From positions 23,910 to 87,909 of the forward strand of contig NZ_CP051008.1 in the NCBI RefSeq assembly GCF_014673495.1: a stretch of DNA of 64,000 nt, written 5' to 3'. Of the stretch, positions 1-7,681 are shown in pieces. The notes under the pieces are model-generated. The model was not told where the DNA came from. It ran no database searches and saw nothing but the letters and a program-made list of their open reading frames with translations. The DNA is from Streptomyces griseofuscus. GTDB lineage: Bacteria > Actinomycetota > Actinomycetes > Streptomycetales > Streptomycetaceae. The position numbers were made by a program, and so were the translations under genes. The number at the start of each line of letters is the position of its first letter. Positions within the stretch are counted from its first letter, which is position 1.

Positions 1-68
1 CCCTGTGCGGCGCAGCTCAGGAGCTGGACCCCCTGCTGCGCGGCTTCGACCACATCGAGGGCGGCTGA
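1..68 (+). CDS. C-terminal end of an unidentified protein (cut by window edge)
   Basis: An open frame enters from the left edge and ends at a TGA at 66-68. It gives 21 residues ending in DHIEGG. Third positions are almost all G or C, as in the real genes nearby, so this is probably the true end of a gene. Nothing in the short tail identifies a family. Confidence 0.5.
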   Translation, partial: LCGAAQELDPLLRGFDHIEGG

Positions 69-159
69 TCTCCACCCCTTCGGGTGATGGCGCCCTGGTG
101 GGCGAGGACGGCCGACCAGTACGTTCCCCGTGACCTGATGACCGAAGAGGGGGACCGAC

Positions 160-660
160 GTGGGGATGGACGAGCGGCGGGGCGCGTTACGGGCGCTGCG
201 GGTCTTGATGTGGGTGGTGATCGCCGTCGAGGTGCCGGTGTACCTGGTGTGGTTGGTCCAGGTCGGCTACGAGGCCGGGCAGCAGCTCCCCCGCGGTGAC
301 GTTGCCCGGTGGGCGCCGCCTGTGCTGCTGCCGCCGGCGGCCGTGCTGTTCTGCGTGGCGGCGGGCTGGGTGTGGTGGGGCGCGGTGGTGGCCGCCACCG
401 GCGCCCGCTCGCCGTTGCGGGAGCGGTGGATCCCCGCCTCGCTGGTGTTCGTGGCCGTCAGCTCGGTGTTCTGCGGGGTGGTCTCGGTTGACGACCCGTC
501 GGTCTCGGTGGGCCTGCTGAGCGCCACCGTGACGGCGCTCGGCATGACCGGGTTGTTCTTCATCCCGGCCGCCGCCTCCCGCCAGCTGCCCGACGTCGTC
601 CGCCGGCGCTCCCGTCGCACGGCGGCCGCGCCGGGCGAGGCCGGCCCCGACCCGCAGTAG
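160..660 (+). CDS. Small integral membrane protein of unknown function
   Basis: The frame encodes 166 residues with about four hydrophobic segments (roughly residues 13-35, 50-72, 88-110 and 115-135) and an arginine-rich cytoplasmic-looking tail. A purine-rich GAGGGGGA lies just before the GTG at 160; an ATG at 166 is an alternative start. The gene converges on tpg, with a hairpin between the stop codons. I do not recognise a family. The hydrophobic pattern and codon bias make a real membrane protein likely; any role in the telomere block would be guesswork. Confidence 0.65.
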   Translation: MGMDERRGALRALRVLMWVVIAVEVPVYLVWLVQVGYEAGQQLPRGDVARWAPPVLLPPAAVLFCVAAGWVWWGAVVAATGARSPLRERWIPASLVFVAVSSVFCGVVSVDDPSVSVGLLSATVTALGMTGLFFIPAAASRQLPDVVRRRSRRTAAAPGEAGPDPQ

Positions 661-675
661 GTCGTCCGGCTCGGA

Positions 676-694
676 CCGACCGTGCGCCGGTCGG
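676..694. terminator. Bidirectional hairpin between convergent genes
   Basis: CCGACC at 676-681 pairs with GGTCGG at 689-694 around a 7-base loop. It lies between the membrane-protein stop (660) and the tpg stop (718), so it could stop transcription from both sides. No T-run follows, which is normal for Streptomyces. Confidence 0.5.
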
Positions 695-717
695 GGCCCC
701 TTGTGCGTCGCGGGTGA

Positions 718-1275
718 TCAGAGCTCGATTTCGAGCCGCTCCACGTCGGTGAACTCAACGCCCAGGCCGTGGGCCCTGCTGTTGTTGGCGCGGAAGTACA
801 TCTGCGCGAGACCGTCGGCCGCGATCTGCCGCAGCTGGTCCTCGGTCTTGCCCTCCTCCCGGGCGCTGAACAGCTTGTCGGCGTACTCGGGCGGCAGGGC
901 CTGGGTGATGTCCCGGATCCGGGCATCGTCGGTCGTGCCTCCGGCGGCCTCGAACCCGAAGCGGGCGCGGGTGGAGACGACCAGCCCGCCCGTGGACGCC
1001 GCCTTCTTCCTCGCCTTCGCGCGGATCTGCGGCTGCCACCGCTTCTTCACCTCGCGCTCCAGGCGGCCGCGCAGGTCCTGGCGGGGCCGCTTCAGCTTGC
1101 CCGAGACGTACCGCTCCACGGTGCGCTGGGAGATCCCGAGCGCCTGGGCGGCGGCCTTGGTGCCCTTGAGCTGCTTGACCAGGTACTTCATCTGCGCCTG
1201 GGCGCTCTGCGGGATACGGCGGGTGAACGCCCCCTCCAGCGCGCGGTCCAGGCTGTCCCCGAGCGAGTCCACCAC
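718..1275 (-). CDS. tpg: Telomere terminal protein Tpg
   Basis: The 185-residue product has the size and organisation of Streptomyces Tpg, which is covalently bound to the 5' ends of linear replicons and primes end patching. A helix-turn-helix is visible at about residues 38-58 (TKAAAQALGISQRTVERYV), followed by a basic stretch (KLKRPRQDLRGRLEREVKK) and an acidic C-terminus. The GTG start at 1275 is 3 bases from the tap stop, and the ribosome site (GGAGAAGGGGAG) lies inside the end of tap, so the two genes are probably translated together. A second in-frame GTG follows directly. Tpg needs Tap for recruitment to telomeres, which fits this pairing. Confidence 0.9.
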   Translation of the reverse strand: MVDSLGDSLDRALEGAFTRRIPQSAQAQMKYLVKQLKGTKAAAQALGISQRTVERYVSGKLKRPRQDLRGRLEREVKKRWQPQIRAKARKKAASTGGLVVSTRARFGFEAAGGTTDDARIRDITQALPPEYADKLFSAREEGKTEDQLRQIAADGLAQMYFRANNSRAHGLGVEFTDVERLEIEL

Positions 1276-1278
1276 GGT

Positions 1279-3489
1279 CTACTCCCCTTCTCCGGCGCTC
1301 TGGTCGGTCTTGATGAGGTTGGAGATGTTGAAGACGCCGCCGCGCTCCTCGAACTGCTGCTCCGCCCACAGGACGGTCTGGGTGCCCTGGTGCTTGACCA
1401 TCCCGGGCGAGACCCCGAGCCGGAAGCCGCCGGGTACCGGCTTGCCCTCGGGCGTGGTCGGCAGGACGTCCAGCGGGGACGGGCCGGGCGAGGGGTAGAC
1501 GATGGCGTCGGTGCCGATCGCGACCGGGTAGAGGTCGGCGGCGGCCGCCGTCTTCATCAGCTTGCGGTGCAGGCCCACCCGCTGGTTCGCGAGCACGGCG
1601 GCCCGGATGTCGGGGCGCCAGTTCACCCGCTCCAGCGCCGGGTACGGCTCGTAGTACGGCACCTGGCCCCGGGAGCGCTGCCTCAACTTCCCGATCGCGC
1701 CCTTCGCCGTCGCCTTGATCGCGGTCTCCAGGAGCGCCAGCGCCGGGTCGACCTGCTTGCGCCGCGCCATCGCCTCGAGGAACTCCTGGCCCTGGAGGTC
1801 GGTGGTGACGCCCATGTCGGCCATCGTGGCGACGTACGCGTCGCGCAGCCGCTTGTACCAGGAGTCCAGGTAGCGGCCGTTCTGCGTGCGGACGTACGCC
1901 TCGATCGGCGCAACGTCGAAGCCGAGCTCCACCGCATACTGCACGGTGGGCGTGGCGTACCAGGCCGGGCCCTCGGGGGTGTCGCCCTTCGGCGTGAACG
2001 GGCTCGGCAGCCGGGAGCCGTCGACCGTGCGGTTGTTGACCCGGGCGCGGGACAGGTCGACGTGGGAGAGGTCGACCAGCCACGAGCCGGGCAGCGACGG
2101 GTCGAACGCCGGGTTGTTTTTTAGGTGCGTCGGCCCATTCAGCCCGACTGCGAGGCCGTTCGCTGCTGCGGCGAACGACATGTTGAGGTCGACCACGACC
2201 AGGTACGGGTTGGCGCACTCCTCATCGGTCAGCGGCCGGCACCAGTCGTAGGGCTCCTCCATCAGCATCTCTGCCGGGGTGCGCATGTGGTGCCGGGCGA
2301 ACTGGCCCTTGAGGATCGGGTGTTCGTCGGGGACCTCGCACGGCACCACGGGGTAGAGCTGGGTGAGCGCGTCCTCGTTGTAGGCCCGCTCGAACTCGCC
2401 GGTCGCCGGGTTCTTCTCCGCGCGGGTGGGCGGGCGCAGCGCGGTCATCAGCTCCAGGCCGGTCGTCGCGGTGGAGCCGCGCGGCGTCATCACTCGGGCC
2501 GCGTACAGCCCGAGGTACTGGACCAGGTCGGCCGGGTGCATCGTCAGCAGGAGCTCCGGGTCGTCCTTCCGTCCCCACTCGCGGACGTCCAGGGCGTGCC
2601 AGGGCAGGATGCACAGCTGGACGCAGCGCCGCCGGGAGCCTTCGGGGTCGCGGTAGAGCCGGGCCCATGGGCCGAAGCCCCGCTGGGTCATCTGCAGGCC
2701 CGCGCGCTCGATCTGCTTGACCACCTTGTGGCCGGCCGGGATGCGGCCCGCGTGCCGCTCCTCCTCCGACAGGGCGGTGGGCAGGCCGAACCGCTCCAGC
2801 GCGGCCGCAGTGAGGACGAGGATCGGGTCGGCGTCGCGCCCGTTGCGGTGCAGCCGGGCCTGACCGAGGCGGCCCTCGGTCAGCGTCCAGTCGACCAGGG
2901 CGGGGATCGTCTTGGCGGGCACGTCCAGGACCAGGCCGCCGGCGCAGTACGCCGACACCTGCCCGTCCTCGCAGTCGACGACCGCGAGCGGTCCGTTCTC
3001 GAAGCGCGGGTCGACGTCGGCCGTCGCGGCCGCCGTGGTCTTCTTCGCCACCGCCTTCTTCGCACCCGGGCGCCGCGACGACGCGGCGGGCTTCACGGCG
3101 GGCGCCGGACGTACGGCAGCAGCCGGGGCCGGGGCCGCCGGCGCTTCGACCGCCGGGGCGGGGACGGCCGTGGGGCCGGTGAACGCCTCCGGGACCACCG
3201 GAGTCGGAGCAGGGGCGGGCGCGTCGGCGGACTGGGCCGGGTAACGGGCGGCGAGGCCCTCCAGGAGCCGGGCGTACGCGGCGCGCTTCGGCGGCCGCGG
3301 CTCGCTCTTGCCGATCTCCCAGTTCCCCACGGCTTCCCGGCGGGCGCCCAGCGCCGTGGCGATCTGCGCCTGACTCAGGCCCGCCGCCTCCCGCAGACGC
3401 TTGCGTTCCGCAGGGTCCGGCAGGTCGTCCTGCGCGACTTGCTCCAGCAGCGCATCGACGGCGCTGAACAGCTCGTTCTCAGTGGACAC
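1279..3489 (-). CDS. tap: Telomere-associated protein Tap
   Basis: The 736-residue protein matches Tap, which binds telomeric 3' overhangs and brings Tpg to the ends. An XRE-type helix-turn-helix lies at about residues 25-65 (AAGLSQAQIATALG, then EIGKSEPRPP). A proline/alanine linker follows, then the long conserved body, including YDWCRPLTDEE. I chose the GTG at 3489 because an excellent site (GGAGGTGACC) lies just before it. The frame stays open to 3540, but the extra 17 codons run into the operator repeats. It is followed directly by tpg. The repeats at 3519-3563 upstream suggest autoregulation through the helix-turn-helix. Confidence 0.9.
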   Translation of the reverse strand: MSTENELFSAVDALLEQVAQDDLPDPAERKRLREAAGLSQAQIATALGARREAVGNWEIGKSEPRPPKRAAYARLLEGLAARYPAQSADAPAPAPTPVVPEAFTGPTAVPAPAVEAPAAPAPAAAVRPAPAVKPAASSRRPGAKKAVAKKTTAAATADVDPRFENGPLAVVDCEDGQVSAYCAGGLVLDVPAKTIPALVDWTLTEGRLGQARLHRNGRDADPILVLTAAALERFGLPTALSEEERHAGRIPAGHKVVKQIERAGLQMTQRGFGPWARLYRDPEGSRRRCVQLCILPWHALDVREWGRKDDPELLLTMHPADLVQYLGLYAARVMTPRGSTATTGLELMTALRPPTRAEKNPATGEFERAYNEDALTQLYPVVPCEVPDEHPILKGQFARHHMRTPAEMLMEEPYDWCRPLTDEECANPYLVVVDLNMSFAAAANGLAVGLNGPTHLKNNPAFDPSLPGSWLVDLSHVDLSRARVNNRTVDGSRLPSPFTPKGDTPEGPAWYATPTVQYAVELGFDVAPIEAYVRTQNGRYLDSWYKRLRDAYVATMADMGVTTDLQGQEFLEAMARRKQVDPALALLETAIKATAKGAIGKLRQRSRGQVPYYEPYPALERVNWRPDIRAAVLANQRVGLHRKLMKTAAAADLYPVAIGTDAIVYPSPGPSPLDVLPTTPEGKPVPGGFRLGVSPGMVKHQGTQTVLWAEQQFEERGGVFNISNLIKTDQSAGEGE

Positions 3490-3518
3490 AGAGGTCACCT
3501 CCAATAGACAGCATACCC

Positions 3519-3563
3519 GATCGCGCATTGATTCGCGCACTCAATCGCGCATGAATCGCGCAA
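3519..3563. repeat. Four TCGCGCA direct repeats upstream of tap
   Basis: Related 10-base units GATCGCGCAT, ATTCGCGCAC, AATCGCGCAT and AATCGCGCAA begin at 3519, 3531, 3543 and 3554. Spacing is 11-12 bases, about one helical turn. They sit 30-75 bases upstream of the tap start, where a promoter or operator is expected. They could be binding sites for Tap itself or part of an origin. Confidence 0.7.
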
Positions 3564-3672
3564 CGGGCAGGAGTGCAACACGCGGGCGGGTAAGCGGCGC
3601 AACGGCTGTTCTCGCAGGTCAGGGGTGAAACGCGGGCGGCGTTGCAGCCGCGTGTTGCAGTGCGCGTTGCAG
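3560..3672. repeat. Six GTTGC-type repeats, three in each orientation
   Basis: GCAAC occurs at 3560, 3575 and 3599, and the reverse motif GTTGC (extended to GTTGCAG) at 3641, 3654 and 3666. The last three are 12-13 bases apart. The cluster lies between the dciA stop and tap, and partly abuts the TCGCGCA repeats. Such paired inverted groups are typical of iterons or operators. The same core appears as a perfect GTTGCAAC palindrome at 8010. Confidence 0.6.
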
Positions 3673-3681
3673 TCCGGCCGG

Positions 3682-4497
3682 TCATGCCGTGTTCTCCAGG
3701 GCCTGCGGAGCGGCCATCGGGCGGCCGGCCTTCTCGGCACGGGCCCGGCGCAGCGCGGCCGCGCGGGACACCTCAGCCTGGCGGCGCCGCTCGGACCGGG
3801 TGGCGTCGAACGGGGTCGGCGCCTCGTCCTCCACCGCGACGTCGGTCTCGGGGAACGCGCGTCGGGACAGCTCCCGCATCGCGGCGGTCTGCCGCTCCAC
3901 CGCTGCCGCGATGCTCGGGTCCACCCGGCGCGGCGGCGCGACCTCCTGGTGCGCAGCGAGCGCGCGGCGGTAGCCTTCGCACGCCGTCTCCCGCGTCCTG
4001 GCCGAACCGGTGGGCGCGGCCGGGGCCGGGTCTGCCGGGACAGCGGCCGGGCCGGGCGCAAGGGCAGCGCCGGGCGGCAGGATCCGCAGGGCGCGCACGA
4101 CGGTGCGGCCCGCCGCCTTGTTGGCGGCCGCGACGACCCGGGTCTGCTCCAAGCGGGCCTTCGTCGCCCAGGCCGTCGACTCCGGGCACACGGTGAGCCG
4201 GCCGGAGTCCGGGTCGTACGACACGGCGGCGACGTGCCCGGCGAGCTCGGGGGCGATGGCCGCCCACCGCTCCCGCAGCGAAGCGCCGGCGGCCGGGAGC
4301 TCCCACGCCCGCTCGGTGACCAGCGCACCGATCGCCGCCCCCAGTCCCATCGGCTCGCGCCCGTCACGCCGCACCGTGGTGACGGCCCGCGGCCTCTGCT
4401 TCGCCTTCTGGCCGCCGCCGTTCTTCCGGGCCGCCTCCATCGCGGCCCGCAGCGCGACCCGGGCCAGGTCGACCCCGGACGTCTCGCCGCCGCTCAC
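3682..4497 (-). CDS. DciA-like (DUF721) replicative helicase loader
   Basis: The 271-residue product contains a DciA/DUF721-type domain at about residues 45-140 (GAAIGALVTERAWELP, then LRERWAAIAPELAGHVAAVS and STAWATKARLEQ). DciA proteins help load the replicative helicase in bacteria lacking DnaC. The GTG start at 4497 overlaps the rep stop by four bases (GTGA), so it should be translated with Rep. The C-terminal half is charged and less typical. Plasmid copies next to a rep gene suggest a dedicated loader for this replicon. The domain call is confident; the partnership with Rep is inferred from coupling. Confidence 0.75.
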   Translation of the reverse strand: MSGGETSGVDLARVALRAAMEAARKNGGGQKAKQRPRAVTTVRRDGREPMGLGAAIGALVTERAWELPAAGASLRERWAAIAPELAGHVAAVSYDPDSGRLTVCPESTAWATKARLEQTRVVAAANKAAGRTVVRALRILPPGAALAPGPAAVPADPAPAAPTGSARTRETACEGYRRALAAHQEVAPPRRVDPSIAAAVERQTAAMRELSRRAFPETDVAVEDEAPTPFDATRSERRRQAEVSRAAALRRARAEKAGRPMAAPQALENTA

Positions 4498-6677
4498 GCC
4501 TGCCCCCAGGTGGAGAAGCCGAGGTCCAGGTGCCCGAGACCGGACAGGCGCTGCACCTGGGAAACGAACGCCCGGGTGAACAGGCGCTGCGCCGACAGCT
4601 CGCCGTACCGGTCGATGTGGTCGTGGACGATCTGGTGGTCGGCGGCGGCGCGGTTGCGCCAGTCCAGGACCTGCTCGCGGGTGAGGTCCTCGAGGACGAG
4701 CTCCTGGTCGTCGTCGACGTCGGCGAACTCCGGCTCCGGAGCGGCGACGGCGGCCGGGCGCGGCGCGGGCATCGCGACCGGGGCCACCGGCACGGCCGGA
4801 ACGTCGTCGGCCGGCTGCGCGGCCGCGGCTTCGGCGCGGTGGGCCTTGGCGGCGGCCTGGCGGGCGCGGACCTGCTCCCACTCGTGCTCGCGGGCCCACC
4901 CCTGGGCGGTCACCCGCTCGTGCAGCTGCCGGTCGGCGGCCGTGCGGCGCTCGTCCTCGGAGGCGTCGGGCATCGCGGCGTCCACGGCGGCCGCGACCGC
5001 GTGGCGCTGGGCGCGGCGGTCGGCCTGCCGGTCCTCGCAGCGCGGGCAGTCCCGGCCGGAGTCCAGCAGCACCCGGTCGTCGCACCGGGCGTCGCCGCAC
5101 TGCTGCCGCTGGGGCAGGCCCCGGGCCAGCAGCCAGCCCACCGGGTCGGTGATCGGACCGCCGGTGCGCAGCTGCTCGTCCAGGCGCCGCACGAGCCGGT
5201 CGGCGAGCACCTGCGCAGCGTCCGTACGGCCCGCGAAGCCCTCCACCCGCTTGAGCTCGCTGCGGGCAGCGGCCTCCACCAGGTGGCGGGCGGCCGCACG
5301 GTCCAGCCGTGCCCAGACCAGGTCCACCGGGGCCAGAACGGCCCGCAGGTCCTGCGGCGGCAGAGGGACCCTCCCTCGCTGCTGCCTGCCCTGACCCGCA
5401 CCGTCCACGACCCGCACCGGGCCATCGGCCACCGGCCAGCGGCCGGGCTTCTCGCTGCTGATCGACGGGGACTTCTTCGGCTTCTCCCCGCGGAGCGGGC
5501 CGCCGTCCTCGCGCACGCACGCGCGGTCCGGCAGACCGTGGTTCCCACCACGGCCTTCGCCGGAAAAACCACCAGAGAGCGAGAGAGACCCACCGGGAGT
5601 AACCACAGAAGCGTGAGAGGCGTGAAGGTGTGCAGCATCGGCGCGGTCTGCCGAATCGGCCTCCAGGCCCTCCCCGGCGCCCTGGACCCCAGTAACCCCA
5701 GGGGGCACAGCCTCCACCGCCGCCTCAAGATCACCGGATGCAGTAACGGCGAGGTCTGAAAACACGGCGTCGGCGGCCTCACGGGCCTCCCGGACGGCGA
5801 TCCCGTGCGCCTTGGCGACCGGCAGCAGCCGGACCCGGCTGCGCGCGTTCAGCCCCGACGCGGTCTCGCGCCGGTCGACCGACAGCACGTCCTGCTCCTG
5901 GAGCCGGGAGAGCAGCTTCGCCCCGCCCGCCGGCGAGCAGCCCAGCAGCCGGGCAGCCGTCGCCGCCGGACGGCCCCGCTCGCTGTCCACGCTGCCCGAG
6001 CACAGCTGCAGCCACCCCTTGGAGTTCGAGGACAGCACCATCAGCAGCAGCCCGAGCCGGTCGGTCGCCGCCCCGCGCCCCGTACGGTCCGCGAGCATCC
6101 CGGCCGGGGTCACCCGGCCGCCCTCGTGCGTCCAGCCCGGCGCGAACAGCGCCTCGATCAGCTTCAGGAGCACGATCAGCTCCACCTTCGACAGCGCGAG
6201 GTCGTGCCGACGGTCCCCGCCGTGCTGCGCCCGGTACATCGGGACCACCCAGCACTCCAGGCCCGTCATCCACCCGGCAGCGTTCGTCGTCTCGTTCGAG
6301 CCGAGCACGCCGCGCTCACGCAGCTCCGGCACCACGTGGTGCGCGACCCGGGACTTCTTCAGCCCGATCCACCGGCCCAGCTCCGTCGCGGTGATCCGCG
6401 CGCTGTAGTCGGTCGCCACCTTGGCCTTCGCCATCAGCACGACGGCCGCCAGGCGCACCGGGTCGTCCGCACCCTTGAGGCCGGGGTCCGCCAGCAGCGC
6501 GCGAACCGCCGCGAGCAGCCGGGTGCGCATCGTCTTCGTCAGCTGGAGCGGGTTGCCGACCCTCAGCGGCACAACCGGCCCGGCCTGCGCCGGGACCGAC
6601 CGCAGCCGACGGCGCGCAGCCTCGCCGACGAACGTACGGGGGCGCGGGAGCGCGGCCGGTGCCGCCACGGCGCTCAC
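4494..6677 (-). CDS. rep: Probable plasmid replication initiator (winged-helix Rep)
   Basis: The 727-residue protein shows two winged-helix-like segments, at about residues 75-125 (ITATELGRWIGLKKSRVAHH) and 215-290 (PAATAARLLGCSPAGGAKLL). A proline/serine-rich middle follows, then a likely zinc ribbon at about 545-570 (CGDARC, then CPRC), an alanine/glutamate-rich stretch and a hydrophobic C-terminus. This fits DNA-binding replication proteins of actinomycete plasmids, but I cannot place it in a named family. I chose GTG 6677 because GGTGGGCCGGTGAG overlaps the stop of a short leader frame. Coupling to the DciA-like gene and closeness to tap-tpg support a replication role. Confidence 0.6.
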   Translation of the reverse strand: MSAVAAPAALPRPRTFVGEAARRRLRSVPAQAGPVVPLRVGNPLQLTKTMRTRLLAAVRALLADPGLKGADDPVRLAAVVLMAKAKVATDYSARITATELGRWIGLKKSRVAHHVVPELRERGVLGSNETTNAAGWMTGLECWVVPMYRAQHGGDRRHDLALSKVELIVLLKLIEALFAPGWTHEGGRVTPAGMLADRTGRGAATDRLGLLLMVLSSNSKGWLQLCSGSVDSERGRPAATAARLLGCSPAGGAKLLSRLQEQDVLSVDRRETASGLNARSRVRLLPVAKAHGIAVREAREAADAVFSDLAVTASGDLEAAVEAVPPGVTGVQGAGEGLEADSADRADAAHLHASHASVVTPGGSLSLSGGFSGEGRGGNHGLPDRACVREDGGPLRGEKPKKSPSISSEKPGRWPVADGPVRVVDGAGQGRQQRGRVPLPPQDLRAVLAPVDLVWARLDRAAARHLVEAAARSELKRVEGFAGRTDAAQVLADRLVRRLDEQLRTGGPITDPVGWLLARGLPQRQQCGDARCDDRVLLDSGRDCPRCEDRQADRRAQRHAVAAAVDAAMPDASEDERRTAADRQLHERVTAQGWAREHEWEQVRARQAAAKAHRAEAAAAQPADDVPAVPVAPVAMPAPRPAAVAAPEPEFADVDDDQELVLEDLTREQVLDWRNRAAADHQIVHDHIDRYGELSAQRLFTRAFVSQVQRLSGLGHLDLGFSTWGQA

Positions 6678-6739
6678 CGGCCCACCGCCCCGGCGAGGGC
6701 ACCGGAAGCCGTACCGGCCGTGATCTTCTGCGTCTGCAT
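6674..6739 (-). CDS. Possible 21-residue leader peptide before rep
   Basis: An ATG at 6739 opens a 21-codon frame (begins MQTQKITAG) whose TGA overlaps the GTG start of rep by four bases. This is the same GTGA coupling used between rep and the DciA-like gene. A leader of this kind could set the rate of rep translation. No strong ribosome site precedes it, so it may only be a chance open frame. Confidence 0.35.
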   Translation of the reverse strand: MQTQKITAGTASGALAGAVGR

Positions 6740-7390
6740 GGGGCCGGTGTACACGCCAAAGCGGACACCCCCCTGAGCAGCCGAAACGCTCGAATCCTGA
6801 TCCACGCGACGACCCTGCACCGCGAGCCCTGTGGACAGAGGCCGGTGAGCCCCGATTGCCCCCCTCGCTCCCGCACGGCGGGCAACGATCTCGGATCGCG
6901 TCCCGCCACACGGGAAGCCGCCCTCGCGGACGGTCCCGTCGACGGAGTTGCGGACGACGTCCGCGAACGGGTGCATGAGCCGGGCGACCGACGTCGCGGC
7001 CGGGGTCGGCGAGACCACCCCGAAACTGCTGCTCTTGTAGCTTCCTACCGGAAATCCAACTTCCGGTACGGAACGGAAAAAGAAGGGCGAACGGTACGCC
7101 GATCCCGTCACACGGGACGACCGCCGCGCCTGAACCGGGGTGAAACGGACAGGGTCAAGCTGACAGGGGGACACCACTTCGGGCACTATGAGAAACGACC
7201 TGCTCTCCATATAGCTGGACCGACCGAGCCCTCCGGGCTGGACCGACCCCCAGGTGTGCGGATGAGTCAGGGACCGCCCCCTTCGTGAGAAAAGGGCGGG
7301 CCTGGATCGGGTGGGGGGAGATTTCTCCTCTCCTCTTGATCTTGGTGAACCGCAGGACCCCTCACGGGGCCCCGCGGCTCAGCGGGACGT
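6740..7390. other. Gene-free region upstream of rep, candidate origin/promoter region
   Basis: No convincing gene is present. The region holds a stem of TACCGGAA/TTCCGGTA at 7046-7068 around ATCCAAC, next to a small A-rich patch (GGAAAAAGAAGG) at about 7075-7088. A small TCCCG/CGGGA hairpin follows near 7103-7117. A DnaA-box-like CTGTGGACAG lies at 6829-6838; the same sequence recurs at 34832-34841. Its place before rep makes it a candidate origin and rep promoter, but no iterons as clear as those at 3.5 kb were seen. Confidence 0.45.
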
Positions 7391-7574
7391 GGCCGTTATC
7401 AGCGGCCGGGTGTTGCTGAGGTGCAGGACTTGACCGTCGTCAAACGGCCGGGTCTTGCGGGTAGGGCGCCGACCGCGTCAACGGTCGGGGTGCTGCTGGT
7501 GGCCCTTGTCGAAGGCGGGGTTTTGCTAGGTGAACTGGCTCGATGAGCCGAAGCTCAGGACCGGCGTCAACCGG
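7391..7574. repeat. Array of five hairpins, three with the same CGTCAA loop
   Basis: Stem-loops occur at 7391-7407 (GGCCG/CGGCC), 7434-7447 (CCGT/ACGG), 7469-7488 (CCGACCG/CGGTCGG), 7504-7515 (CCTT/AAGG) and 7561-7574 (CCGG/CCGG). The second, third and fifth have the identical loop CGTCAA. The first four are each followed by a GGGTNTTGC-like tail (GGTGTTGCTG, GGGTCTTGCGG, GGGTGCTGCTG, GGGTTTTGCT). The array lies between the deaminase-HTH stop (7682) and rep. It could be a structured RNA, a protein-binding array or part of the origin. Confidence 0.6.
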
Positions 7575-7681
7575 AACTGAGCAGCCGAACTGAGGTGTCA
7601 CGCCCAGTCGGTGCGAAGGGCCGCGCTGGCCGAAGCGGATTGTCCGTCCGCAAGGTGGCCGCGCGGCCGGTGGCGGCTACG

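Noticed and set aside
755..2218. 487-codon minus-strand frame across tpg and tap
   Set aside because: A shadow frame of two well-identified genes, composed mainly of Arg, Ala, Gly and Pro.
6674..7210. 178-codon minus-strand frame upstream of rep
   Set aside because: Serine-rich without good codon bias, covering hairpins and the possible origin. Only the last 21 codons were kept as a possible leader.
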